29,261 nt of DNA. It comes from an uncultured Prevotellaceae bacterium (GTDB lineage: Bacteria > Bacteroidota > Bacteroidia > Bacteroidales > Bacteroidaceae). Within the stretch, counting starts at the first letter, position 1. Each line of letters begins with the position of its first letter. The DNA lies in NCBI GenBank assembly GCA_946624335.1, contig CAMOSA010000007.1, forward strand, positions 1 through 29,261. The letters are read 5' to 3'. The notes under the pieces were generated by a model. It worked only from the letters and a program-made list of their open reading frames with translations. It was not told the DNA's origin and did no database searches. Both the position numbers and the translations under genes were made by a program. Shown here piece by piece: positions 1-7,252 of this stretch.

Positions 1-158
1 AAAAGTGAAAAATGAAAAGTGAAAAATGAAAAGTGAAAAATGAAAAGTGAAAAATAAGAGTTACTTGAAGAGTGAAGAGAGAAAAGAGAAGAGAGAAGAG
101 TGAAGAGTGCGAAGTGAAACTTATATTTTTCACTTTTCACTCTTTCACTTTTCATTCT
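1..158. repeat. Heptamer-based tandem and inverted repeats downstream of the operon
   Basis: The whole stretch is built from 7-bp units. From 5 to about 53, GTGAAAA and ATGAAAA alternate, giving a 14-bp period. From 67 to 115, seven GAAGAGT/GAAGAGA-like heptamers follow one another. From 127 to 155 the opposite-strand version appears (TTTTCAC, TTTTCAC, then an 8-bp unit, then TTTTCAT), so the ends can pair with each other. This lies just past the stop codon of the last operon gene. It could fold as a long hairpin in the transcript and act as a 3' end or stability element, but no classical terminator is evident. The left side is cut by the window edge. Confidence 0.85.
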
Positions 159-1490
159 CTATCTGAGATCTACGAACTTGATGGGTTTGCGGCTCTTGGC
201 GGGGAAGTTGCGTCGCTGGATCTCGTCGGTGGGCAGCACCTCGACATTGGGTGCCACACGGATGCGAGAGCGGAAACGGTCCTTCAGGTCCTTGATGGCA
301 TCGAAGGGCGGTTCATACTTCAGGCCTACGCAGACGTCGACCTGATCGGTGCCGGCTGAGGAGGAGCGGACGTAGATGATGTAGTTGCTGACGTACTCGG
401 TGTTGTCGAGGACGTCGTTGATGGCGGGGGGATAAAGCGTGGTGCCCTTGAGCTTGATCATGTTGTTCTTGCGTCCGACGAGCGGCGTCAGGCGGTAGCT
501 CCACCGGCCGCACTGGCATTGCTCGGTGCGCTTGGCTGCGATGTCGCCGGTGCGGAAGCGCAGCAGGGGCATGGCTTCGACGCCGAGGGTGGTGATGACG
601 ACCTCGCCGGGCTGTCCGTCGGGCACGGGACGGTCATCGTCGCCGATGATCTCGACGATGATGAGTTCGGGGTGTACGTGTCCGCCCTGTCCGTACTGAC
701 ACTCGGAGAAGGTGGCGCTCATCTCGGTGCTGGAGTAGGTGGCGAAGAGTTCCACGTCCCATTTCTCTTTGATGCGGCGGCCGAGGAGGTTGAGGTTGAA
801 GTCTTGGTCGCGCAGCCCCTCGCCGATGCCTATGATGCGACGTATGCTGGAGGCGCGGTAGTCGATGCCGTGCTCCTCGGCGTACTCGATGAGGCGGAGT
901 ATGAAGGAGGGGACGCACATGATGGTGTCGGGATGCAGACGCTGTATGGTGTCCCACTGCAGCTCAGGGATGCCGTTGCCGACGCGTATGATGCTGGCTC
1001 CGAGGCGGCGTATGCCGAGGAAGTAGGCCAGGCCGGCCATGAAGCGCTTGTCGATGGTCGTCATCAGCTGCAAGATATTGCCCGAGCGCAGTCCGGCACA
1101 GGCGAAGGACTTCTGCTCGTTGTAGGCCAGGCGCTCGAGGTCGCCGTCGGTGCAGCCGAAAGTGACGGGCTCGCCAAGGGTGCCGCTGGTGGTGATGTAA
1201 TCGACGATTTTCTCTTTGGGGCAGCAGAGGAAGTCATCGTTGTAGAGCTGCAGGTCGCGCTTCTCGGTGAAGGGCAGGCGTTGCAGGTCCTCGAGGGTAC
1301 GTATGTCAGCGACATCGATGCCCCGTTCGGCGAAGACACGGCGGTAGTAGGGCGAGTGAGCCGACAGGTAGTCGAGGGCCTTATGCAGGAGGTCTTCCTG
1401 GAAGGCCTTGATCTCTTGCGGCGTACGGTATTCGATGTCATTGCCGTCGGGCACGGCGTGGGGTGGGAGTGGGATGTTATTGATTTCCAT
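159..1490 (-). CDS. PaaK-type aryl-CoA/aryl-ACP ligase (adenylate-forming)
   Basis: This is a 443-residue adenylate-forming enzyme of the phenylacetate-CoA ligase type, close to the usual PaaK length of about 430-440. Visible family motifs are the phosphate-binding TSGTLGEP (residues 101-108), a YSSTEMS motif in mid-protein, RFRTGDIA, and a GRKNNMIKLKG hinge-like motif followed by the small C-terminal domain. I chose the ATG at 1490 (MEINNIPLPP) because the longer frame to 1619 runs through the upstream hydrolase coding sequence. It overlaps the upstream hydrolase by 14 bp and is the last gene of the operon. In this context it most likely activates the aromatic starter (4-coumarate from the ammonia-lyase at the other end) for loading on an ACP. 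Aryl substrate and ACP versus CoA acceptor are inferred. Confidence 0.88.
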   Translation of the reverse strand: MEINNIPLPPHAVPDGNDIEYRTPQEIKAFQEDLLHKALDYLSAHSPYYRRVFAERGIDVADIRTLEDLQRLPFTEKRDLQLYNDDFLCCPKEKIVDYITTSGTLGEPVTFGCTDGDLERLAYNEQKSFACAGLRSGNILQLMTTIDKRFMAGLAYFLGIRRLGASIIRVGNGIPELQWDTIQRLHPDTIMCVPSFILRLIEYAEEHGIDYRASSIRRIIGIGEGLRDQDFNLNLLGRRIKEKWDVELFATYSSTEMSATFSECQYGQGGHVHPELIIVEIIGDDDRPVPDGQPGEVVITTLGVEAMPLLRFRTGDIAAKRTEQCQCGRWSYRLTPLVGRKNNMIKLKGTTLYPPAINDVLDNTEYVSNYIIYVRSSSAGTDQVDVCVGLKYEPPFDAIKDLKDRFRSRIRVAPNVEVLPTDEIQRRNFPAKSRKPIKFVDLR

Positions 1491-2478
1491 TGCTGTTGAA
1501 GTTTGTGCTGTTGTTGATATCGAGGCTCCTGAACCATCGCATGAAGGCGGGCTGCCAGAGGGCGGTCTCGCTGCTGAACTTCGACGTGTCGCCGCCGAAG
1601 CCATGACCGCCGTGGGCATACCTTATATATATATGTGGCACGCCGTGGGCGGTGAGTGCGCTGTCGAGGAGCACACTGTTCTGGTACATGACGATGGGGT
1701 CGTCCTCGCAGTTCATCAGGAAGACGGGCGGGCAGTCGGCCGTCACGTGATGCTCCAGCGAGAGGGAGTCGCGCATCAGGCGGCGATGCTTGCGGTACTC
1801 GCCGAGGAGGGCACGGCGGCTGCGGCTGTGGACGTAGGGCCGGTGCATCGTCACGACGGGATAGATAGGTGCTACGAAGTCGGGACGCAGGCTGACGTCG
1901 TGGCGTATGCCGAGAGGCGCGAGGAAGTCGGTGGCCGCATAGGCGGCGGCGCTCATGCTGAGATGTCCGCCGGCCGAGAAACCCATGACGCCGAGGCGTG
2001 ACGGGTCGATGCCGAAGTCGGCGGCGTGCTCGCGGACATACTGTATGGCACGCTGGACGTCGCAGAGGGCATCGGGGTGCTGATGGCCCCGGGCGATGAG
2101 GCGGGTGTGGAAGATGTAGGGGAAGATGCCCTGCACACGGTACTTCAGTACGAAGGCGGCGATGCCCTCGCGCTGCAGCCACTCGGCCACACGCAGCCCC
2201 TCGGCTTCGTAGTCGTGCCAGCAGTAGCTGCCGCCTGGGCAGACGATGACGGCTGCCGACGGCGCTGACGTGCCGCTGTCGGGAAGGTAAGGAGCGAGGG
2301 TGACGCCACGAGCTCGCACCGAGGTGCCGTCCCAAAGGCGGATGGGAGCTGCCGATACAGGGGATATAGAAGCTATAGAAACTATAGATACTATAGATGC
2401 TATAGAAGCGATAGAGGCTTTTATCGAAGACAGAGCTTTCAAGGGGAACGGATTATTTGAGCACGCGATGTACTTCAT
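1477..2478 (-). CDS. Exported alpha/beta hydrolase (esterase/acetylesterase-like)
   Basis: This is a 333-residue alpha/beta hydrolase with the nucleophile elbow GFSAGGH (Ser168), an oxyanion-type VCPGGSY segment near residues 79-85, an Asp in NCEDDPIV and a His in HGGHGFGG, so a full Ser-Asp-His triad is present. The N-terminus (MKYIACSNN onward) is a signal-like hydrophobic segment made of repeated SIA/SIV triplets ending near PVSAAP, so secretion to the periplasm is likely. The ATG at 2478 is chosen because the frame upstream of it lies inside the preceding gene; the two overlap by 26 bp. The family is related to BD-FAE/acetylxylan-type esterases. In a pigment operon it may hydrolyse or transfer an ester on the aryl-polyene lipid, but the substrate cannot be read from sequence. 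Confidence 0.85.
   Translation of the reverse strand: MKYIACSNNPFPLKALSSIKASIASIASIVSIVSIASISPVSAAPIRLWDGTSVRARGVTLAPYLPDSGTSAPSAAVIVCPGGSYCWHDYEAEGLRVAEWLQREGIAAFVLKYRVQGIFPYIFHTRLIARGHQHPDALCDVQRAIQYVREHAADFGIDPSRLGVMGFSAGGHLSMSAAAYAATDFLAPLGIRHDVSLRPDFVAPIYPVVTMHRPYVHSRSRRALLGEYRKHRRLMRDSLSLEHHVTADCPPVFLMNCEDDPIVMYQNSVLLDSALTAHGVPHIYIRYAHGGHGFGGDTSKFSSETALWQPAFMRWFRSLDINNSTNFNSNGNQ
2363..2416 (-). repeat. 9-bp tandem repeat inside the hydrolase signal peptide
   Basis: Six consecutive 9-bp units (GCTATAGAA, ACTATAGAT and close variants on the plus strand) encode repeated Ser-Ile-Ala / Ser-Ile-Val triplets at about residues 22-39 of the hydrolase. The repeat is in frame, so copy-number change would lengthen or shorten the hydrophobic core of the signal peptide by three residues at a time. 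Confidence 0.85.
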
Positions 2479-2809
2479 CGACAGAGAGCTGCGTGTAGGC
2501 TGGGCGCTCGCCGCTGAAGTCGACGCGGAAATATTCCTCGTCGTAGAAGGAGAGCTTGGAGTTGGTGTTGGGCGTACACTCGAGATAGGTGATCTCGTCG
2601 AGCCGCAGACCTTTGGCTTCGCAGATCTGCTCGGCGAGGCTGCGGCCGGCGTAGGTGACGCTGGTGCCTGGGTTCTCTTGGTACATCTCGGTGACGATGA
2701 CGAAGGTGCGGCCATCGACGTTGCGGATCTTCAGGCCGCAGGCTGAGGGCATATCCCACTGCCCGCGGAACTCGAAGATCTCGTCGTAGTATTCTTTGGG
2801 GACTTTCAT
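2453..2809 (-). CDS. Small protein of unknown function (118 aa)
   Basis: I do not recognise the family. The protein is 118 residues, soluble-looking, mildly acidic, with no signal peptide, membrane segment or cysteine-metal motif. It contains two Cys-containing stretches (SACGLKI and YLECTPNTNS) and several aromatic residues, in an alternating pattern that suggests a small alpha/beta fold. The start at 2809 is the ATG immediately after the heptamer repeat spacer. Its 3' end overlaps the hydrolase start by 26 bp, so the two are probably translationally coupled. Position between the radical SAM gene and the hydrolase/ligase pair suggests a role in late tailoring or starter handling, but this is only context. 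Confidence 0.7.
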   Translation of the reverse strand: MKVPKEYYDEIFEFRGQWDMPSACGLKIRNVDGRTFVIVTEMYQENPGTSVTYAGRSLAEQICEAKGLRLDEITYLECTPNTNSKLSFYDEEYFRVDFSGERPAYTQLSVDEVHRVLK

Positions 2810-2813
2810 GAGT

Positions 2814-2911
2814 GACGAATGATGAATGACGAATGATGAATGACTAATGATGAATGACGAATGATGAATGACTAATGATGAATGATGAATGACGAGTGAT
2901 GAATGACGAAT
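2814..2911. repeat. Fourteen-copy heptamer tandem repeat inside the operon
   Basis: Fourteen back-to-back 7-bp units of the form GAYGAAT (GACGAAT, GATGAAT, GACTAAT, one GACGAGT) fill the spacer between the radical SAM stop codon and the next start codon. Units alternate, giving 14-bp and locally 28-bp higher-order periods. The last unit shares a base with the radical SAM stop. It is transcribed within the operon, immediately 5' of the 118-aa gene. Confidence 0.95.
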
Positions 2912-4206
2912 TAGACATTCACGTTGCGCTTACTGCGGTCGACGACCTTTCCGAAGCTTCGGTTCATGAGGCGTCGATCGCGTGGACGGTAGGTGCCTTC
3001 GTTCATCTCGCGCAAAGCCACCTGACAGAAGAGGTTGAACATCTTGGCTTCCTGAGACTCGTCCTTGTAGAAGCTCTGCCAGGCGTAGTCGTAGAGCTCT
3101 TGCAGACGCTCGGGCGACATGTGCTTGGGCTGGAAGACGACCTGTCCGGCATTGTAGTGGTTCCAGTCGAAGTCGAAGATACGTCCTTGGCGCAGCAGGT
3201 CGTCGTAGCCCTTGGTGTGGGGGAAGGGTGTCATGACGGTGAACTCGGCCAGGTCGAGGTCGATTTCGCCGAGGAAGTCGATGAGGCGCTTGATGTCATC
3301 CTCCGTCTGGTTGTCGAGGCCTAAGAGGATGGTTCCCTCGACGCCGATGCCGTTGTCGTGGTAACGCTTCACGCGTTCTTTGATATAATCGCTGGTGTCG
3401 TACACAGCCTGATAGACATACCATGCACCGGCCTTCGCTGCGAGGTCGAGGATCTCGGGGTCATCCTCGATGGTGTGGCTGATCCATTTCTTCTTCAGCG
3501 GTGCAATGGCCTTGAAGAGCTCGCGCTCCCAATCCTTGTTCTGCGCCAAGGAGTTATCGACGATGAAGAGACGGTTGTTGTCGATGCTTGCCATGTCCTC
3601 GACGACCTTGTCGATGGGGCGCGGACGGAACTTGCGTCCTCCGAGGTAGCTGACGGCACAGGGGTAGCAACTGAAACGACAGCCGCGGCTGGCATGGAAG
3701 AGGTCGACCATCGGCACGCCCTTGTGGTTGTAGAGGTCGCGCTTGTAGAGGTCGCGTCGGCAGGGCCCGACATCCTCGATGGGCGGCATCTGGCCCATGT
3801 AGTTGTAGACTTTCTTTAGCTCGCCGCGCAGGAAATCCTGCATGACGGCGTCCATGCGTCCTTCGCTCTCGCCGAGGAAGAGGCTGTCGACATGTTTCAC
3901 CATATCTTCGGCGTGTAGCATCGACGAGATGCCGCCGGCCATGACGAGCTTGCCACGACGATGGTACTCGTCGGCAATCTCCCAGCCGCGCTTGACCTGT
4001 GTCGAGAGCATCATCGACAGCGCTACGATATCGCAGGGCTCGTCGAAGTTGATCTCCTCGACATTCTCGTCGGTGAACGAGACGTCGACATAGTCGGGCA
4101 GTGTCGCCGCAAAAGCCACAGGGCCGTGAGGCGGGAGGTTGAAGGTTGTCTGCCCGCGCAGCTTCTGCCACTTCGGGTAGATCAGTTTCATCTTAATGGT
4201 CTCCAT
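2911..4206 (-). CDS. B12-binding-domain radical SAM protein
   Basis: This 431-residue protein has an N-terminal cobalamin-binding-like Rossmann region (about 25-140, with VMAGGISS near 88-95) followed by a radical SAM domain whose cluster motif is CX3CX2C (Cys176, Cys180, Cys183). The N-terminal domain shows no DxHxxG motif, so cobalamin, if bound, would not be in the usual base-off/His-on mode. BchE-like and other class-B radical SAM enzymes share this architecture and carry out methylations, cyclisations or oxidations. The start at 4206 is an ATG; an internal Met at residue 6 is an alternative. It follows the FAD oxidoreductase by 32 bp. A tailoring reaction on the aryl ring or polyene, such as C-methylation, is plausible but inferred. 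Confidence 0.88.
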   Translation of the reverse strand: METIKMKLIYPKWQKLRGQTTFNLPPHGPVAFAATLPDYVDVSFTDENVEEINFDEPCDIVALSMMLSTQVKRGWEIADEYHRRGKLVMAGGISSMLHAEDMVKHVDSLFLGESEGRMDAVMQDFLRGELKKVYNYMGQMPPIEDVGPCRRDLYKRDLYNHKGVPMVDLFHASRGCRFSCYPCAVSYLGGRKFRPRPIDKVVEDMASIDNNRLFIVDNSLAQNKDWERELFKAIAPLKKKWISHTIEDDPEILDLAAKAGAWYVYQAVYDTSDYIKERVKRYHDNGIGVEGTILLGLDNQTEDDIKRLIDFLGEIDLDLAEFTVMTPFPHTKGYDDLLRQGRIFDFDWNHYNAGQVVFQPKHMSPERLQELYDYAWQSFYKDESQEAKMFNLFCQVALREMNEGTYRPRDRRLMNRSFGKVVDRSKRNVNV

Positions 4207-4238
4207 AACTATACTATCTGCTTAAGGTTTTTAATATC

Positions 4239-5762
4239 TTATGTTGATGCGACGTGCTGCTTGTCGCAGTACGCGTTAATCTTGTTGACGATGGTGTTCA
4301 GCCCGAAGATGCACTCGGCGGTGTTGATGGCCGTGAGGGGCACGCCGCAGATGCCGTGCAGGTTGACGCACTGGCCCGAGAGCAGCAGGTTGCGAACACG
4401 TGTCACCGGGGCGATGAGCGTGCGTGCCGGGTCGAGGCCGTCCTTGCTGTAGCCGTAGAGGGCGCCCTCGGGTGAGCCATAGTAGTCGCGGATGGTGAGG
4501 GGCGAGGCCGTGTAGTAGCTGTCGATGCACTGCCTGATGTCGGGGAAGCGCTGTTCGAGCTTGGCGATGATGCGTTCGGCCTGTTCCTGCTTCCACGCCT
4601 CGTAGTCGTCGCCGCGATGTCCGACATGTGTCCCTTCCCATTGGCGCACCTCATCCCAGCTCATGATGCAGTTGATGGTCATGCGCTGAGCCCAAGGTCC
4701 TTGCTGCTCGGTGGGTGGTGTCAGGTACATCAGGCCGCGTGGCCAGTCGCTATTGTCGTATTCGGCGTGGCTCCATATCTGCCCGTAGTCATCCTGGATG
4801 TAGCCCGTGTGGTTGATGTAAGGGAAACTCTCGGGCTTGAAGACGATATAGAGGATGAAGGCAGAATAGGTGACGGGAGCATCGTTGAGGCGGTTGACAT
4901 AAGCGCGGGGCAGTACTCCCTCGCCGAGCAGGGCGAGCAGCGCCTTGGTATGTACCGATGAGATATAGTAGTCGCCGCTGTACTTCCGACCGTCGGAGGT
5001 CTCGACATCGACGACCTGCTTGTCCTCGACGTGGATGGCCGTGACCGGCAGGCCCGTGATGACCTGGCCGCCGTGCTGGCGGATGACATCGGCCAACAGC
5101 TCGGCCATATGCTGGCTGCGGCCTATGAAGTGGTACTGGCCGCTGATGTAGAGCACGTTGATGAGGGCGTGGATGTAGGCTGGCGTATGGCCTGCCACAC
5201 CGCCGTACATGGGATTCATGTAGGCCAGCAGGTCGCGCAGCCGAGGGTCGCAGATGAAGTCGGCGATGAACTCGTCGGCGGGCTGCATGAAGCGGTCGCT
5301 GTGTGTGGTGAAGACGCTGGGCGTGGGGCGCATGTAGAAGATGTCCACCTCCTCGGTCAGGTCGTAGCAGGCCTGCAGGTAGCGGCGTATGCCCTCGCTC
5401 TCAGCAGGGAAATAGCGGCAGAGGGCGTCGGTGAAGGCTTCACGGCCCTGTGGCAGACGGTAGTTGTCGCCAGTCCGCATATAGGTGACCTCGTCCATGC
5501 AGTTGAGGTCGCAGCGCTCGATGCGCAGCTTGTCCATGATGCCCAGATACTTGAAGATACGTCGCACGGAGCCGCCCTCGGAGAGCCCTCCGAGGATGTG
5601 CATACCGGTCTCGAAGTGGACGCCGCGCCGTGTGAAGCTCTGCAGGCCGCCGCCAATCTCGCTGTTCTTCTCGAGCACGGTGACGTGCAGTCCTTCGCGA
5701 GCCAGCAGGGCGCCTGTCGTCAGACCCCCGAATCCACCTCCTATGATGATTACACTCTTCAT
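4239..5762 (-). CDS. CrtI-like FAD-dependent oxidoreductase (copy 2)
   Basis: This is a 507-residue flavoprotein of the phytoene-desaturase/retinol-saturase superfamily. The N-terminus carries the FAD dinucleotide fold IIIGGGFGGLTTG with the acidic VLEKN end of strand 2, then GGGLQSF and the FETGMHILGG segment typical of the family. The C-terminus has a LLLSGQCVNLHGICGVPL FAD-binding segment. The start at 5762 is an ATG overlapping the stop of the preceding paralogue in an ATGA arrangement. It resembles the adjacent 497-residue protein throughout, so the pair arose by duplication. In this operon it probably oxidises, isomerises or saturates the polyene or its head group. Substrate is unknown. 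Confidence 0.9.
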   Translation of the reverse strand: MKSVIIIGGGFGGLTTGALLAREGLHVTVLEKNSEIGGGLQSFTRRGVHFETGMHILGGLSEGGSVRRIFKYLGIMDKLRIERCDLNCMDEVTYMRTGDNYRLPQGREAFTDALCRYFPAESEGIRRYLQACYDLTEEVDIFYMRPTPSVFTTHSDRFMQPADEFIADFICDPRLRDLLAYMNPMYGGVAGHTPAYIHALINVLYISGQYHFIGRSQHMAELLADVIRQHGGQVITGLPVTAIHVEDKQVVDVETSDGRKYSGDYYISSVHTKALLALLGEGVLPRAYVNRLNDAPVTYSAFILYIVFKPESFPYINHTGYIQDDYGQIWSHAEYDNSDWPRGLMYLTPPTEQQGPWAQRMTINCIMSWDEVRQWEGTHVGHRGDDYEAWKQEQAERIIAKLEQRFPDIRQCIDSYYTASPLTIRDYYGSPEGALYGYSKDGLDPARTLIAPVTRVRNLLLSGQCVNLHGICGVPLTAINTAECIFGLNTIVNKINAYCDKQHVAST

Positions 5763-7252
5763 TGATTTGCTTTGATGATTTGTCGATAAATATGCTCCGT
5801 GCCGAGGAGGTCGGAGCAGGTGACGACCGTCCCCACCAGGACACCGAGGATGCCATGCGAGTTGATGTTCTGGCCGGTGAGATAGAGGCCGGGCAGCTTC
5901 GTGCGTTGAGGCACATGGCATGACACACCGAGCGTGATGTCGCGGGCTACGCCATAGGCGCTGCCCTCCGGCGTCCCTGTATAGTTGAGATAGGTGAGTG
6001 GGGTCGAAGTATAATATTGTTGTATGTTGTTGCGCAGGCCGGGGAAAGCCACCTCGACGGCATCGAGCAGGCGCTCGGCGTGCTGATGCTTGAAGCGCTC
6101 GTAGTCGTCGCCGCGATGGCCGACCGTCGTGCCCAGCCATGGTGCCATCTCGTCGAAGCGCATATAGCTGAGGATGACGCCGCCCTGGGCGTAACGGGGG
6201 TAGCTGTCGTGGCAGAAATGCATATACAGATATCCACGGGGCCAGTCCTCGGCGGTGTATGCCTCGCTGTCCCAAGGCGATAAGCCGGCGGGGTAGGCAT
6301 AGTAGTTGTTGTTCATATAAGGTACCGTCTCGCTCTTGAACTCGAGATAGACGGAGAAGATGCCGATGGTGTTGGGCAGGCTGGCCATACGTCGGCGGAA
6401 GGCAGGACGGATGAGGGAGCTGTCGGTCATCGCCAGCGTCGGCACGGGGTGGATGGCGCTGACGACGATATCGGCCGGATAGCTGTCGCCCGAAGCCGTG
6501 GAGACGCCCGTGACACGGGCTCCGTCAGAATTGATTTTCACGACCTGCTGTCTCGTCAGCACACGGCCGCCATACTGTCCTAACTTGCGCAGCAGGGCGA
6601 AACCGATATGATCGCTGCCGTCGACGACGCGGAAACTGCTCTGGTTGTAGAAGTCGACGATAAAAGCATGGGTGGAGAAGGGCGTCTTGTCGCGACGGGC
6701 AGCATAGAGTGGCAAGTTGCCGACGAGGACGTTGCGCAGTAAGGGGTCGCTGACGTGGCTGTCGATAACCTCATTGATGCTGCGCAGCTGGTATTCATTG
6801 CTGATGGCACTATCGGCGTTCTCAAGGCTGAGGGTGTGAAGGCTCGAGGCGTTGGCCACCCTCTCGACACATCGCATATAATCGGCAATACCGTCGCGTT
6901 CATGGGGGAAATAGGTGCTCATCTGATCGATGAAAGCCTCGGCGCCGTTAGGGAAGCGGAACTCGTCGGCACCCAAGCGTACGATGTCGTAGGCCTGGCG
7001 GTCGAGCTCGCTGAGGGCGACATCGTCAATCTCCAGATAGCGTAGCAGGCGGTTCAGGGTCTGCCCTTTACGGGCACTGCCGATGAAGTGCATACCGGTC
7101 TCGAACTTAATGCCGTGGCGCTTGAAGCATTGCAGACAGCCACCGATCTGTGCCTCCTGTTCGAGGATAGTCACGTCGTAGCCTTCGCGTGCCAGGATGA
7201 CACCCGTCGAGAGGCCGCCGAGGCCACTGCCTATGATGACGCATCGCTTCAT
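5759..7252 (-). CDS. CrtI-like FAD-dependent oxidoreductase (copy 1)
   Basis: This 497-residue paralogue of the next gene begins with the dinucleotide motif VIIGSGLGGLSTG and the VTILEQEAQIGG segment, then FETGMHFIGS. It ends with a LPGLYLTGQNINSHGILG FAD-contact segment. Family members desaturate or isomerise isoprenoid and polyene chains, or saturate them (retinol saturase). The start at 7252 overlaps the MMPL fusion stop by 4 bp (ATGA), and the stop overlaps the next start the same way, so three genes are tightly coupled. Tandem copies suggest two successive steps or a heterodimer. The cytoplasm or inner-membrane face is expected, as no signal peptide is present. Confidence 0.9.
   Translation of the reverse strand: MKRCVIIGSGLGGLSTGVILAREGYDVTILEQEAQIGGCLQCFKRHGIKFETGMHFIGSARKGQTLNRLLRYLEIDDVALSELDRQAYDIVRLGADEFRFPNGAEAFIDQMSTYFPHERDGIADYMRCVERVANASSLHTLSLENADSAISNEYQLRSINEVIDSHVSDPLLRNVLVGNLPLYAARRDKTPFSTHAFIVDFYNQSSFRVVDGSDHIGFALLRKLGQYGGRVLTRQQVVKINSDGARVTGVSTASGDSYPADIVVSAIHPVPTLAMTDSSLIRPAFRRRMASLPNTIGIFSVYLEFKSETVPYMNNNYYAYPAGLSPWDSEAYTAEDWPRGYLYMHFCHDSYPRYAQGGVILSYMRFDEMAPWLGTTVGHRGDDYERFKHQHAERLLDAVEVAFPGLRNNIQQYYTSTPLTYLNYTGTPEGSAYGVARDITLGVSCHVPQRTKLPGLYLTGQNINSHGILGVLVGTVVTCSDLLGTEHIYRQIIKANQ

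Noticed and set aside
519..1499. Long plus-strand open frame opposite the aryl ligase
   Set aside because: It is antisense to a gene with clear adenylation motifs; its own translation is low-complexity (Gly/Ala/Val/Asp-rich) with no family motif, as expected from GC-rich codon bias.
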